DNA from: DATLLN01 sp963797175
GTDB taxonomy: Bacteria; Actinomycetota; Thermoleophilia; Gaiellales; JAICJC01
Assembly: GCA_963797175.1 (NCBI GenBank)
Contig: CAWCOL010000009.1
Location: forward strand, 248,001-312,000
Reading direction: 5' to 3'
Length of the DNA stretch: 64,000 bases
Shown one piece after another: positions 43,379-52,697 of the stretch. The translations under genes were made by a program, and so were the position numbers. The notes under the pieces are model-generated. The model was not told where the DNA came from, did no database searches, and worked only from the letters and a program-made list of their open reading frames with translations. The stretch's first letter is position 1; every line of letters starts with the position of its first letter.

Positions 43379-45299
43379 ATGGCTTCCTCCGGCAGTCTCC
43401 GCTGCCTGCTCGCGCTGGCTGCATGCTCCGTGATCCTGCTCGGATCCGGCACGGCCGCGTCCGCGGGCGGGACGGCCACGGTGCCGGGCACCCAGCCGGA
43501 CTGGGCGAACCCGGCCAACGGCGCCGGCGAGGAGCCGGGCACGACGCCCATGGCGTTCTCGGTGTGGCTGCAGTGGCGTGACCAGAGCGGCCTCGACGCG
43601 CTGCTGGCGGCCCAGCAGGACCCGGCCAACGGGCAGTACCGGCACTGGCTCTCGCCCGCCGACTTCCGCGCCCGCTACGCGCCCGCCCAGGCGGACGTGG
43701 ACGCGGTGCGGTCGTGGCTCGGTGGGCAGGGATTCACCGTGCTGGCGGTGCCGCACAACCGCCTGTTCGTGACCGCCTCGGGCACCGTCGCCCAGGTCGA
43801 GCGCGCGTTCGGGGTGGACGAGAGCCTCTACTCGCTGAACGGCACACTGGTCGCGGCCCCGTCCGCCGATCCCCACATCCCGGCCGACCTTGCCGCCTCG
43901 GTGCGCGCGATCACCGGGCTGGACGGCGCGATGAGCCTGGCCCGGCCGCGCTCGGCGCAGCCGCCGGGCCCGCCGCCGATCGGCCACTCGGTCGGCCCCT
44001 GCTCGCGCTGGTGGGGTGAGCAGCAGAGCACGCACTACCCGAACCCGGTGCAGCCGGGACGTCCGCTGCCGTGGCTGATCTGCGGCTACACGCCGCGCCA
44101 GATCGACGCCGCCTACCGGATCGACCAGCTGCACCGCTTCCGGCTGACCGGGCGCGGTCAGCGGATCGCGATCGTGGGGGCGTTCAACTCGCCGACGATC
44201 CGCGCCGACGCCGAGACGTTCTCCCGCCGCTACGGGCTGCCGCGGCTGGGCGGCCACTACCACGAGGTGGTCGCGCCCGGCACGCAGCGGTTCCCGCACG
44301 ACGCGGGCGAGACGCAGAGCTGGTACATCGAGCAGGCGCTCGATGTCGAGTGGTCACACGCGATCGCGCCGGACGCCGACATCACCTACGTGTCTGCTGC
44401 GAACGACGCCCGCGGCCTCGACCAGGCGCTGGCCTACGCGGTGGACGAGCACCTCGGCGACGTCATCTCCAACAGCTGGGGCGAGCCGGAGAACTGGGCA
44501 TCGGCAGGCGAGGTGCGGGCGCTGAACGCCGTCTTCGAGCAGGCGGCCGCCCAGGGGATCACCGTCACCGTCGCCTCGGGTGACGACGGCGACAACCTCG
44601 CCGCGTGGGGCAAGATGGCCGCAGGGTTTCCCGACTCGAGCCCGCTGGTCACGTCCGTCGGCGGCACCAGCCTGGCGATCGACCGCTTCGGCCGCCGCCA
44701 GTGGGAGACCGGCTGGGGCACGGCCGAGCTGACCTGGCGCACGGACCGCTGGGCCGGCACGCTGCCGTTCGGCGACTTCCTCTACGGCGGCGGGGGCGGC
44801 GTCAGCCGCCTGTTCGCGCAGCCCGCCTACCAGCGCGGCGTCGTCCCGGAGACGCTGGCGGACTGGCGGGGCACCGCGCACCGGGCGGAGCCGGACGTCG
44901 CCCTCGACGCCGATCCCCAGACCGGCGTCATCTTCACACAGACGTACGCGAAGCCCGGGGGCGGCACCCGCCAGGTGGACTCCTGGATCGGCGGCACCAG
45001 CCTGGGCGCGCCGATCATGGCCGGCATCACCGCCCTCGCCGACCAGGCCTGGCACGGCCCGCGCGGGCCGCTCAACCCGGCGCTCTACCGCAGCTCGGCC
45101 CGTTTCGCCTTCCACGACATCCAGGCGGTCCGGCGGCACCATCGCCGTGCTGCGCAACGGCATCGGCCCGAGCGGCGCCGTGATCACCCGGCTTCGCTCG
45201 CTCGACCACGACAGCTCGCTGACGACCGCCCCCGGCTGGGACGACGCCACCGGCCTCGGCTCGCCGGACGCCGTGCGGCTGCTCTGGGCGCTTCGCTGA
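43379..45299 (+). CDS. Secreted S53 (kumamolisin-type) serine protease, frameshifted
   Basis: A secreted acid-type protease of the sedolisin family. Signal peptide (LLALAACSVILLGSGTAASA, residues 10-29), an activation propeptide (about 35-200, GQYRHWLSPADFRARYAPAQADVDAVRSWL), then the catalytic domain. The Glu and Asp are in WYIEQALDVEW, the oxyanion region in VISNSWGEP, and the Ser in GGTSLGAPIMAG. Near 45128-45131 the frame breaks; one extra base restores SGGTIAVLRNGIGP through GWDDATGLGSP, the normal end, stopping at 45297. This is either an indel or a real disruption. Hairpin copy C starts exactly at its stop. Confidence 0.85.
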
Positions 45300-45374
45300 T
45301 GGTTGGTTCCACGGGAGCGTGGCTCTGGGGGCGGCAGTCGCACAGAGACGCGCAGCTCGTGCGACCAACCATCC
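45298..45374. repeat. Long-hairpin repeat, copy C (short variant)
   Basis: About 77 bp: GATGGTTGGTTCCACGGG...GTGGCTCTGGGGGCGG on the left and GTCGCACAGAGACGCGCAGC...GTGCGACCAACCATCC on the right, a self-complementary arm pair. It keeps the outer and middle parts of the family but lacks the core loop. It fills most of the gap between the protease and the next gene. Confidence 0.7.
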
Positions 45375-45376
45375 AT

Positions 45377-45389
45377 TAGCCTCCACGGG
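45377..45389 (+). promoter_or_regulatory. -10-like box before BtuF-like gene
   Basis: TAGCCT (45377-45382), 7 nt, then ATG 45390, directly downstream of repeat copy C. Confidence 0.4.
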
Positions 45390-46253
45390 ATGAGGATCGT
45401 GTCGCTGCTGCCCAGCGCGACCGAGATCGTTGCCGCGCTGGGACTCGCCGACCGGCTGGTGGGACGCTCGGCCGAGTGCGACTGGCCGCCGCAGGTCGCC
45501 GCGCTGCCGGTGGTGACGGCCGCCCGGATCGACTCCGAGCAGCTGTCCGGTGCCCAGATCGACGCCGCGGTGCGCGACGCCGTCCTGGACGGCAGCTCGC
45601 TCTACTCGGTCGACGGCGACCTGGTGCGTGAGCTGGCGCCCGACCTCGTCGTGACGCAGGACCTGTGCCGGGTGTGCGCGGTCAGCAGCGACGAGGTGCG
45701 CCGGATCGAGGCGCTCGACTGCGAGGTGGTGGCGCTCGACCCGCACACGCTGGCGGAGGTCGAGGAGTCGGTGCGAAGCCTCGCGGCCCGGCTCGGCGCC
45801 GTCGCAGCCGCGGACGGCGTGGTGGCGGGGATGCGGCGGACGATCGCCTCCGCCGCCGCGGCCGTCGAGGGCCGCACGCCGCGCCGCGTGTTCCTGGCGG
45901 AGTGGCACGACCCGCCCTTCGCCGCCGGCCACTGGCTGCCGGAGATGGTCGAGCTGGCGGGCGGCACCGATGTGCTGGGCGCGGCCGGGATGCCGTCGCG
46001 GCCCGTTACCTGGCACGACGTGCGCGAGGCCGGCCCCGAGCTGGTCGTGCTCGCGCCGTGCGGGTTCGACGCCGAGCGAGCGCTTCGGGAGTCGGCCGCC
46101 GTCGAGGTCGGGTGTGACGTCGTCTGCGTGGATGCGAACGCGTACTACTCGCGCCCGGCGCCGCGGCTGGCGCAGGGCGTCGCCCAGCTCGCCCACCTGC
46201 TGCACCCGGACGCCGCGCCGGATCCCGGGCTGCCCGCCCTCACCCTCGGGTGA
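45390..46253 (+). CDS. BtuF-like cobalamin/iron-complex binding protein, soluble
   Basis: A 287-residue protein of the periplasmic-binding-protein fold (BtuF/FepB): RIVSLLPSATEIVAALGLADRLVGRSAECDWP at the front, LAPDLVVTQDLCRVCAVS, FLAEWHDPPFAAGHWLPEMVELAGG and VDANAYYSRPAP. It has no signal peptide or lipobox, so it is cytosolic, as in a known group of such proteins of uncertain role. The C-x2-C in LCRVCA could bind metal. Its end overlaps the convergent methyltransferase by 14 bp. Confidence 0.85.
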   Translation: MRIVSLLPSATEIVAALGLADRLVGRSAECDWPPQVAALPVVTAARIDSEQLSGAQIDAAVRDAVLDGSSLYSVDGDLVRELAPDLVVTQDLCRVCAVSSDEVRRIEALDCEVVALDPHTLAEVEESVRSLAARLGAVAAADGVVAGMRRTIASAAAAVEGRTPRRVFLAEWHDPPFAAGHWLPEMVELAGGTDVLGAAGMPSRPVTWHDVREAGPELVVLAPCGFDAERALRESAAVEVGCDVVCVDANAYYSRPAPRLAQGVAQLAHLLHPDAAPDPGLPALTLG

Positions 46254-47592
46254 AGCGCGCGACGCACTCGATGTGGTGCGTGTGCGGGAACATGTCCACC
46301 GGCCGCACGCGCTCCAGCCGGTAGCCGGCGTCCACCAGCTGCCGGGCGTCCGGCGCCAGGGTGGTCGGGTTGCAGCTGACGTAGGCGATCCGCTCGGGGC
46401 CGAGCTCGATCAGCCGGCGCACCGCCTTGGGGGCGAGCCCCGCCCGGGGCGGATCGACGAAGCAGACGGTGGGCCGCTCGGCCAGCTCGAGCAGCCGCTT
46501 CAGCTCGCGGGAGACGTCGCCGCACAGGAACTCCGCGTTGCCGATGCCGTTTCGCTCGGCGTTCACCCGCGCCGACGCGACCGACTCCTCGCTGATCTCG
46601 ATGCCGAACATCCGGCGCACGTGCGGGGCGGCCAGCAGGCCGATCGCGCCGGCGCCGCAGTAGAGATCCCAGACGACGTCGTCGGGGCGCAGGCTCGCGT
46701 AGTCCAGCGCGTGGCCGTAGAGGACGTCGCACATCTCGCTGTTGGTCTGCATGAAGGCGCCGGCGGAGAGCTCGAGCTCGATGCCGCCGATCCGCTCGTG
46801 GAAGCGGTCCGACCCCGCCACCACCGTCGCCGGCAGCCCCGATGCGACCTCGGCGACGCCGTCGTTGACCGCGTGGAGCAGCCCGGTGACGGGGCCCGCG
46901 CAGGCGATCAGCCGCTCTGGATCGGGCAGCGGGCCGGGCGCGGTCACCACCGTGGCCAGCAGCTCGCCGGTGCGCCGGCCCTCGCGGGTGACGAGGTGCC
47001 GAAGGTAGCCCTCGCCGCTGCGCGAGTCGCGCACGGAGACCCCGGCCTCGCGGGCCCAGCGCTCGCAGCCTTCGCGCACCCGGTTGCTGGCGTCCGAGGC
47101 GATCAGGCAGCGGCTGATCGGCAGCAGCTGATCCCAGCGGCCGGCGACGTGGAAGCCGAGCGACGGGCCGTCGGGTGACTGCGACCAGGAGTACTCGAGC
47201 TTGTTGCGGTAGCCGAACAGCTCGACGGCGGGCACGATCGGCTCCAGCTCGAAGCCCTCCAGGCGGCCCAGCCGCTCGAGCGCGTCCACCACCTGCGCCT
47301 GCTTGTGCTCGAGCTGGCGGTCGTAGCCGAGGTCCTGCCACGCGCAGCCGCCGCACACGCCGAAGTGCGGGCAGGGCGCCTCCACGCGGCCCGGTCCCGG
47401 CACGAGCACCTCCACGGCGCGCGCCTCGGCGTAGCGGCGCTTGAACTTCGTCACCCGGGCGCGCACCCGGTCGCCGGGCAGCCCGCGGGCCACGAACACG
47501 ACCAGGTCGCCGTGGCGCGCGACGCCGCGCCCGCCGTAGGCGAGGCTGTCGATCGTGAGCTCGAGCTCCTCGCCACGTGCGACCGCAGGCAT
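46240..47592 (-). CDS. rlmD: TrmA/RlmD-family RNA m5U methyltransferase
   Basis: SAM-dependent uracil-5 methyltransferase of 23S rRNA or tRNA, 450 residues. An N-terminal TRAM domain (about 5-60, IDSLAYGGRGVARHGDLVVFV), an iron-sulfur segment with C-x5-C-x2-C (APCPHFGVCGGCAWQ), the SAM-binding LYCGAGAIGLLAA, the FVDPPRAGL box and the catalytic Cys in VSCNPTTLAPDA. RlmD rather than TrmA is suggested by the TRAM domain and cluster; the site is inferred. ATG 47592 is chosen because the TRAM domain follows at once. The promoter is shared with the divergent peptidase gene. Confidence 0.88.
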   Translation of the reverse strand: MPAVARGEELELTIDSLAYGGRGVARHGDLVVFVARGLPGDRVRARVTKFKRRYAEARAVEVLVPGPGRVEAPCPHFGVCGGCAWQDLGYDRQLEHKQAQVVDALERLGRLEGFELEPIVPAVELFGYRNKLEYSWSQSPDGPSLGFHVAGRWDQLLPISRCLIASDASNRVREGCERWAREAGVSVRDSRSGEGYLRHLVTREGRRTGELLATVVTAPGPLPDPERLIACAGPVTGLLHAVNDGVAEVASGLPATVVAGSDRFHERIGGIELELSAGAFMQTNSEMCDVLYGHALDYASLRPDDVVWDLYCGAGAIGLLAAPHVRRMFGIEISEESVASARVNAERNGIGNAEFLCGDVSRELKRLLELAERPTVCFVDPPRAGLAPKAVRRLIELGPERIAYVSCNPTTLAPDARQLVDAGYRLERVRPVDMFPHTHHIECVARFTRG

Positions 47593-47600
47593 CGACGGGC

Positions 47601-47610
47601 AGGGTACCCT
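47601..47610. promoter_or_regulatory. Bidirectional palindromic -10
   Basis: The perfect palindrome AGGGTACCCT contains TACCCT on both strands: 7 nt before the peptidase GTG (47618) on the plus strand and 8 nt before the rlmD ATG (47592) on the minus strand. It is the only obvious promoter element in the 25-bp gap. Confidence 0.45.
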
Positions 47611-47617
47611 GCGCCGC

Positions 47618-49075
47618 GTGGGCATCACGGTGGACGCGTACCGGGCACGGCTGGAGGCGATGAGCGCGGACTCCGTCGAGGAGGAGTACCGCCACTTCGC
47701 CGGGCACAAGCCGACGCTGGAGCTGGCGGCCGTGGACGAGCGCTACGCCGAGCTGTTCACACTCGACGCCTGCCGCGACCTGGCCGCGCAGGACGCGCCG
47801 GCCGAGCTGCGGCGGGCCGCCTGCGAGGGCTACCTGGGCACCGCGTCGCGGGAGCTCACCGACCGCGCGGCGGGCCTCGAGGCCGAGCTGGTGCTGTCGG
47901 TCGGCGAGGAGCAGATCCCCTTCCGGGAGATCCCGCCCCGGATCGCCAACGAGCCCGACGCCGGCCGCCGGCGGGCCCTCCACCGAGCGCGCTGCGAGGC
48001 GACCGAGCGCGACCTGAACCCACTGCTCGCCCGGGCCGACGAGGCGATCACCGAGCGGGTCGGCGACCTCGGCGTGCCCGACGTGCGCACGCTGCTGGAG
48101 GCCCTCGGACCCGACCTGGGCCGGCTGCAGGAGCAGACCGAGCGGGTGCTGGCCGACACCGACCGCCTCCACGAGGACGCGCTCGACCGGGTGCTGCGCT
48201 CCCGCTTGGGCATGTCGCTGGAGGACGCCGGGCCACAGGACACGGCTCGGCTGTGGCGTGCGCCCGAGTTCGACTCCGCGTTCGCCGCCGACCGCGCGGT
48301 GCCCGCGCTCCGCGACACGCTGTCAGGCATGGGCATCCAGCTCGACCGGCAGGACAACCTGCACCTCGACCTGGAGGAGCGGCCCGGGAAGCTGCCTCGC
48401 GCGTTCTGCGCGCCGATCCTCGTACCCGACCGGGTGATGCTGGTGATCCTGCCGCAGGGCGGCCACGACGACTGGCTGGCCCTCTTCCACGAGGCGGGGC
48501 ATGCCGAGCACTTCTGCCACATGTCCCGCACGCTGCCCGCAGAGGCCCGCGTGCGCGGCGACAACGCCGTCACGGAGGGGTGGGCCTTCCTCTTCGACCA
48601 TCTCCCCCGCTCGCCCGCCTGGCTGGCGACGCGCGTGGCCGGTGCCCCCAGCGACTACGTCCGCTTCACCGCGCTCCAGGACCTGTACCTGCTGCGGCGG
48701 TACTGCGGCAAGCTCGCCTACGAGCTGGAGCTGCACGGCGGCGCCGACCGGGCGACGCTGGGCGAGCGCTACGCCCACCACGCGGCGCGCGCCACCGGCA
48801 TCGCGTACCCGCAGTCGGACCGTCTGGCCGACGTCGACCCGTGGCTCTACTGCGCCAGCTACCTGCGGGCCTGGGCGCTGGAGGCGCAGGTCGCCCGCCA
48901 CCTCGAGGATCGGTTCGGGCGGGAGTGGTTCCGCCGCCGCCCGGCGGGCGCGCTGCTCCGTGAGCTGTGGGAGCTGGGCCAGTCGCTGGACGCCGACCGG
49001 CTGTTGCATGAGCTGACCGGCGAGCCGCTCTCGTTCCAGCCGCTGATCGAGCGGCTCCGCGAACAGCTGAGCTAG
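47618..49075 (+). CDS. M3-like zinc metallopeptidase
   Basis: A 485-residue gluzincin-type peptidase. The zinc site HEAGH is at residues 291-295 (LFHEAGHAEHF), with the third ligand Glu in VTEGWAFLFDHL about 35 residues later. The rest is helical, as in oligoendopeptidase and carboxypeptidase-Taq relatives. There is no signal peptide. GTG 47618 is chosen because it fits the -10 spacing and an upstream ATG gives a non-homologous Ser-rich leader. The exact family (M3 or a close relative) is unsure. Confidence 0.8.
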   Translation: MGITVDAYRARLEAMSADSVEEEYRHFAGHKPTLELAAVDERYAELFTLDACRDLAAQDAPAELRRAACEGYLGTASRELTDRAAGLEAELVLSVGEEQIPFREIPPRIANEPDAGRRRALHRARCEATERDLNPLLARADEAITERVGDLGVPDVRTLLEALGPDLGRLQEQTERVLADTDRLHEDALDRVLRSRLGMSLEDAGPQDTARLWRAPEFDSAFAADRAVPALRDTLSGMGIQLDRQDNLHLDLEERPGKLPRAFCAPILVPDRVMLVILPQGGHDDWLALFHEAGHAEHFCHMSRTLPAEARVRGDNAVTEGWAFLFDHLPRSPAWLATRVAGAPSDYVRFTALQDLYLLRRYCGKLAYELELHGGADRATLGERYAHHAARATGIAYPQSDRLADVDPWLYCASYLRAWALEAQVARHLEDRFGREWFRRRPAGALLRELWELGQSLDADRLLHELTGEPLSFQPLIERLREQLS

Positions 49076-50691
49076 TTGCAGAGCCCGGCGGCCGCCAGCG
49101 CCCGCGCCAGCCGGTAGTAGCGGGCGACCACCCCGAAGTCGGCCACCTTCGGCTCGCTGGCCGTGTCCGCCGCGTGGTAGCCGCGGGCGCCGGCGCGCAG
49201 CGCTCCCTCGACGTTCTGGGCGTGGTCGGTCAGGCGAGCGATCACGAACGTGCCGTGCCGCTCGACCTGGTCGGCCCCGGCGCGGGTCAGCGCGTCAGCG
49301 GTCGCCTGCGGGTCGGGTGGGCGCAGCAGCAGCCAGACGGCGCCCGGGTGCGGCCGCTGGCCCCCCAGGCGGTTGACCAGCGTGCAGCCGGTGGCGTCGC
49401 CCAGGTGACGCCAGCTGGACAGCGGCGACGACTTGCCCGCCTCGAGCACCGCGTACGCGCCGTAGAGGCGGGCCGGCACGGCCGAGTCGGAGCGGCCGGC
49501 CGTGGTCAGCAGCGCGTCGTTCGGGCCGAACCGTGAGGCCAGGTCAAGGCTCGCGTCGCGCAGGTCGGGGGTGAAGTTGCCGACGTCGTTGACGATCGCG
49601 ACCAGCCCGGGCAGCAGCAGCGCGGAGCAGGCGGCCGCGGCCGCCCACTGGCCGTGCGGCACCCTGCGGCCCAGCTCGGCGACGCCGAAGGCGAGCGCGG
49701 CGACGAAGGCCGGCAAGAGGAACGAGAGGTGCCGCTGCGGTGCGAAGTCGCTCGACCCCGCGCTCAGGATCGAGAGCGTGACCAGCGGCTGGGCGATCCA
49801 GACGCCGATCACCAGCGCCGCCCGGCGGTCGTGCCGGGCCAGCGCCACCAGCCCGGCCAGCGCCGCGAGGGCGACGACGAACCACCAGACCACGACCTCG
49901 GTGCCGAACCACGCCTCGCCCAGGTCGCGCCAGACCCCGCTCGAGAACGGGTCGATCACCGCACCGCCGCTGCCCACCTTGTACTTGTCCTGGAGCGGGC
50001 TGTACACGTGGCGCAGCGCCAGCGCCGCGGCGGCGCCCAGCACGAGCGCCACGGCGGTCGCGATCAGCGCGGGACGGTTCTCACGGCGGCGGCGGACGAG
50101 CGGGACGAAGCCGAGCACGAACAGCAGGATCAGCTCGGAAAACAGCGCGAACAGGCCGAACGGGTGCGAGGCGGCGAGCAGCGCGGCCGCCACCCCCCAG
50201 CCGGCTGCGTAGCGCAGCCGCCGGGTGCGCAGCAGCAGGAGCAGCAGCCACAGGCTGCCGAAGCACGCGGCGAGCATGGCCGTGTAGCCGCGCGCGAACT
50301 GGCCAAGGTGCACCACCAGCGGCGACGCGGCGACGAACAGCGCCATCAGCGCGCCCTCGGTGCGGCCCAGCAGTTCGCGGCCGCAGCCGTACGCCAGCGG
50401 CACCGCCAGGATGCCGAGCAGCGCCGAGGGCAGCCGCAGCCCCAGCATGTCGTCGTGCCACTGCAGCGAGAGGTGCGCCAGCAGGTAGTGCAGCGGCGGG
50501 CCGTGCCGCGAGTTGATCGCGATGTCGAGCACGCCGCGCACCGAGTTGGCGGACGCGACCTGCAGCGTCACGCCCTCGTCGTTCTCGAGCGGCCGGTACA
50601 CGAGCCCGAACCCGAGAACGCAGGCCGCATACCCGAGCGTCGCGAGCCCCGCCAGCAGCGGTTGCCAGCGGGCGGCGAGGAAGGCGCGCAT
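49072..50691 (-). CDS. GT-C membrane glycosyltransferase (family 39-like)
   Basis: A 539-residue polytopic protein with about 11 hydrophobic segments and a soluble C-terminal domain. The first extracytoplasmic loop carries RPLENDEGVTLQVA (the acidic pair expected in ArnT/PMT-type enzymes) and SRHGPPLHYLLAHLSL. These enzymes move a sugar from a polyprenyl-phosphate to an acceptor outside the membrane. It is divergent from the GT2 gene that could supply that lipid sugar. The stop shares CTAG with the peptidase stop. Confidence 0.75.
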   Translation of the reverse strand: MRAFLAARWQPLLAGLATLGYAACVLGFGLVYRPLENDEGVTLQVASANSVRGVLDIAINSRHGPPLHYLLAHLSLQWHDDMLGLRLPSALLGILAVPLAYGCGRELLGRTEGALMALFVAASPLVVHLGQFARGYTAMLAACFGSLWLLLLLLRTRRLRYAAGWGVAAALLAASHPFGLFALFSELILLFVLGFVPLVRRRRENRPALIATAVALVLGAAAALALRHVYSPLQDKYKVGSGGAVIDPFSSGVWRDLGEAWFGTEVVVWWFVVALAALAGLVALARHDRRAALVIGVWIAQPLVTLSILSAGSSDFAPQRHLSFLLPAFVAALAFGVAELGRRVPHGQWAAAAACSALLLPGLVAIVNDVGNFTPDLRDASLDLASRFGPNDALLTTAGRSDSAVPARLYGAYAVLEAGKSSPLSSWRHLGDATGCTLVNRLGGQRPHPGAVWLLLRPPDPQATADALTRAGADQVERHGTFVIARLTDHAQNVEGALRAGARGYHAADTASEPKVADFGVVARYYRLARALAAAGLCN

Positions 50692-50709
50692 GGCGTCGGA
50701 GTATGACGG

Positions 50710-50721
50710 TACCCTTCCACG
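50710..50721 (+). promoter_or_regulatory. -10-like box before GT2 operon
   Basis: TACCCT (50710-50715), 6 nt, then TTG 50722. It drives the five-gene sugar operon. Confidence 0.4.
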
Positions 50722-51690
50722 TTGGTGGAGATCGAAACGGCCGCCACATCCCCGTCCGCCGATGTGCGGGCACCGCGCGTCAGCATCGTCATCCCCGTGC
50801 TGGACGAGCAGCGGACCATCGAGCCGCTCTACGACGGCATCGTCGAGGCGGCTGCGGCGGCGTCGTTGTCAATCGAGATCATCTTCGTCGACGACGGCTC
50901 GACCGACGACACGTTCGACATCCTCTCCCGCCTGCACGACCGCGACGACCGCGTCCGGGTCGTCTCGTTCAAGCGCAACTTCGGGCAGCATCCGGCCATG
51001 CACGCCGGCATCGCACGGGCCCGCGGAGAGGTCGTTGTGACGATGGACGGCGACCTCCAGAACCAGCCGTCGGACATCCCCAAGCTGGTCGCCGCGATCG
51101 ACGCGGGCGCGGGCGTGGCCAGCGGCAAGCGGCGCGCGCGGCGCGACCCGTTCTTCGTGCGGCGGATCCCCTCGCGGCTGATCAACGGCATGCTGGCACG
51201 GCTCACGCACACGCCGATCTCGGACTTCGGCTGCGCCTTCAACGCGTACTCGCGGGACGCGATCGACCCGGTGCTGCACCGCATCGGCCGCCAGAAGTTC
51301 ACCAAGGCGCTGGTCTGCACGACCGGTGCGAGCGTCGTCGAGGTCGAGCTCCAGCACCAGGCGCGCGAGGGCTCGAGCCGCTACAGCGGCACCAAGCTGG
51401 TGAAGCTGGCGCTCTCCGTCCTGACCGGGTTCTGGCCGCAGATGGTGCAGTGGGTGGGGGCCGCGCTGGCGATTGGCGGTATCCTGACGGCGTCGGTGGT
51501 GGGCCTCTGGGGCATGGTCTACTGGGTCCGCCACGACAACTTCCCGGGCCCGTTGTTCCTGGGAGGGCTGGTGCTGTTCGTGCTCGGGCTCCAGGGATTC
51601 CTGATGGCCGTGCTGGGCGAGTACCTGCAGCGCATCCAGCGCGACGTGGAGCGCAGACCGATCTACTACATCGACCGAGAGCTGGGATAG
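50722..51690 (+). CDS. Polyprenyl-phosphate glycosyltransferase (GT2)
   Basis: A 322-residue enzyme of the DPM1/GtrB/ArnC type: GT2 domain with VSIVIPVLDEQRTIEPLY, IIFVDDGSTDDTFD, VVTMDGDLQNQPSD (DxD) and SDFGCAFNAYSRDAI, then two C-terminal hydrophobic segments (about 235-260 and 275-300) that anchor it. It loads a sugar onto polyprenyl phosphate. It starts at TTG 50722 (or GTG 50725). It heads an operon of sugar-modifying genes, so the sugar may be the one made by them. Confidence 0.9.
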   Translation: MVEIETAATSPSADVRAPRVSIVIPVLDEQRTIEPLYDGIVEAAAAASLSIEIIFVDDGSTDDTFDILSRLHDRDDRVRVVSFKRNFGQHPAMHAGIARARGEVVVTMDGDLQNQPSDIPKLVAAIDAGAGVASGKRRARRDPFFVRRIPSRLINGMLARLTHTPISDFGCAFNAYSRDAIDPVLHRIGRQKFTKALVCTTGASVVEVELQHQAREGSSRYSGTKLVKLALSVLTGFWPQMVQWVGAALAIGGILTASVVGLWGMVYWVRHDNFPGPLFLGGLVLFVLGLQGFLMAVLGEYLQRIQRDVERRPIYYIDRELG

Positions 51691-51695
51691 GCACG

Positions 51696-52697
51696 GTGCA
51701 GAGCAAGCGAATTCTCGTCACCGGCGGCGCCGGGTTCATCTCGTCCAACATGATCCGGTACCTGCTGGACCACACCGCCCACGAGGTGGTGACGATGGAC
51801 GCCCTGACGTACGCCGGCAACCTGGCGAACCTCGACGACGTGATCGATCACAAGCGGCTGCGGTTCATCAAGGGCGACATCCGCGACGTGCACGACGTCT
51901 CCGAGGCGCTGGCGGGCGTCGACGTGATCGTCAACGCCGCGGCCGAGTCGCACGTGTCGAAGTCGATCGAGGAGGGCGGCGCCGAGTTCGTGACGACCAA
52001 CGTCGTCGGCACCCAGGTGCTGCTGGACGCGATGCGGCAGCAGCGGATCGAGCGGTTCATCCTGATCTCCTCGTCGGAGGTGTACGGCACCGCCGAGACC
52101 GAGCCGATGACCGAGGACCACCCGCTCAACCCGCGCTCGCCCTACGCGGGGACGAAGGCGGGCGGCGACCGGCTGGCCTACTCGTACCACTGCACCTACG
52201 ACATGCCGGTGGCGGTGATCCGGCCGTTCAACAACTACGGGCCGTACCAGCACCCCGAGAAGGTGATCCCGCGCTTCATCATCCAGGCGCTGACCGACCA
52301 GCCGCTGACGATCCACGGCGGCGGCCAGGCCTCCCGCGACTGGCTGCACGTGTTCGACACGGCCGAGGCGATCACCAGAGCGTGCGAGGTGCCGGTCGAG
52401 CAGATCTCCGGCCGCACGATCAACGTGGCCACGGGCGTGGACGAGTCCGTCGAGCAGATCGCGGACATGATCCTGGACATGCTCGACAAGCCGGCCTCGC
52501 TGAAGCTGCACGTGGCCGACCGGCCCGGACAGGTCGACCGCCATATCGGGTCGACCGACCTGGCGGCGGAGCTCCTGGGCTGGCGGTCGAGCATCTCCTT
52601 CGAGGACGGGCTGGAGCGGACGATCGCCTGGTACCGCGACAACCCCGAGTGGTGGCAAGCAGTCCTGGCCGGCGACACGGCCGCCCAGACGGTCTGA
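51696..52697 (+). CDS. RmlB-like nucleotide-sugar dehydratase/epimerase
   Basis: An extended SDR of 333 residues closest to dTDP-glucose 4,6-dehydratase: MDALTYAGNLANLDDV, AAESHVSKSIE, SPYAGTKAGGDRLAYSYH (Tyr-x3-Lys), RPFNNYGPYQHPEKVIPRFI. Two positions differ from RmlB: the NAD loop is TGGAGFISSN (third Gly to Ser) and the catalytic Asp of TDEVYG is Ser (SSSEVYG), keeping the Glu. The reaction may therefore be an epimerisation or decarboxylation rather than 4,6-dehydration. GTG 51696 is 5 bp after the GT2 stop. Confidence 0.85.
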   Translation: MQSKRILVTGGAGFISSNMIRYLLDHTAHEVVTMDALTYAGNLANLDDVIDHKRLRFIKGDIRDVHDVSEALAGVDVIVNAAAESHVSKSIEEGGAEFVTTNVVGTQVLLDAMRQQRIERFILISSSEVYGTAETEPMTEDHPLNPRSPYAGTKAGGDRLAYSYHCTYDMPVAVIRPFNNYGPYQHPEKVIPRFIIQALTDQPLTIHGGGQASRDWLHVFDTAEAITRACEVPVEQISGRTINVATGVDESVEQIADMILDMLDKPASLKLHVADRPGQVDRHIGSTDLAAELLGWRSSISFEDGLERTIAWYRDNPEWWQAVLAGDTAAQTV

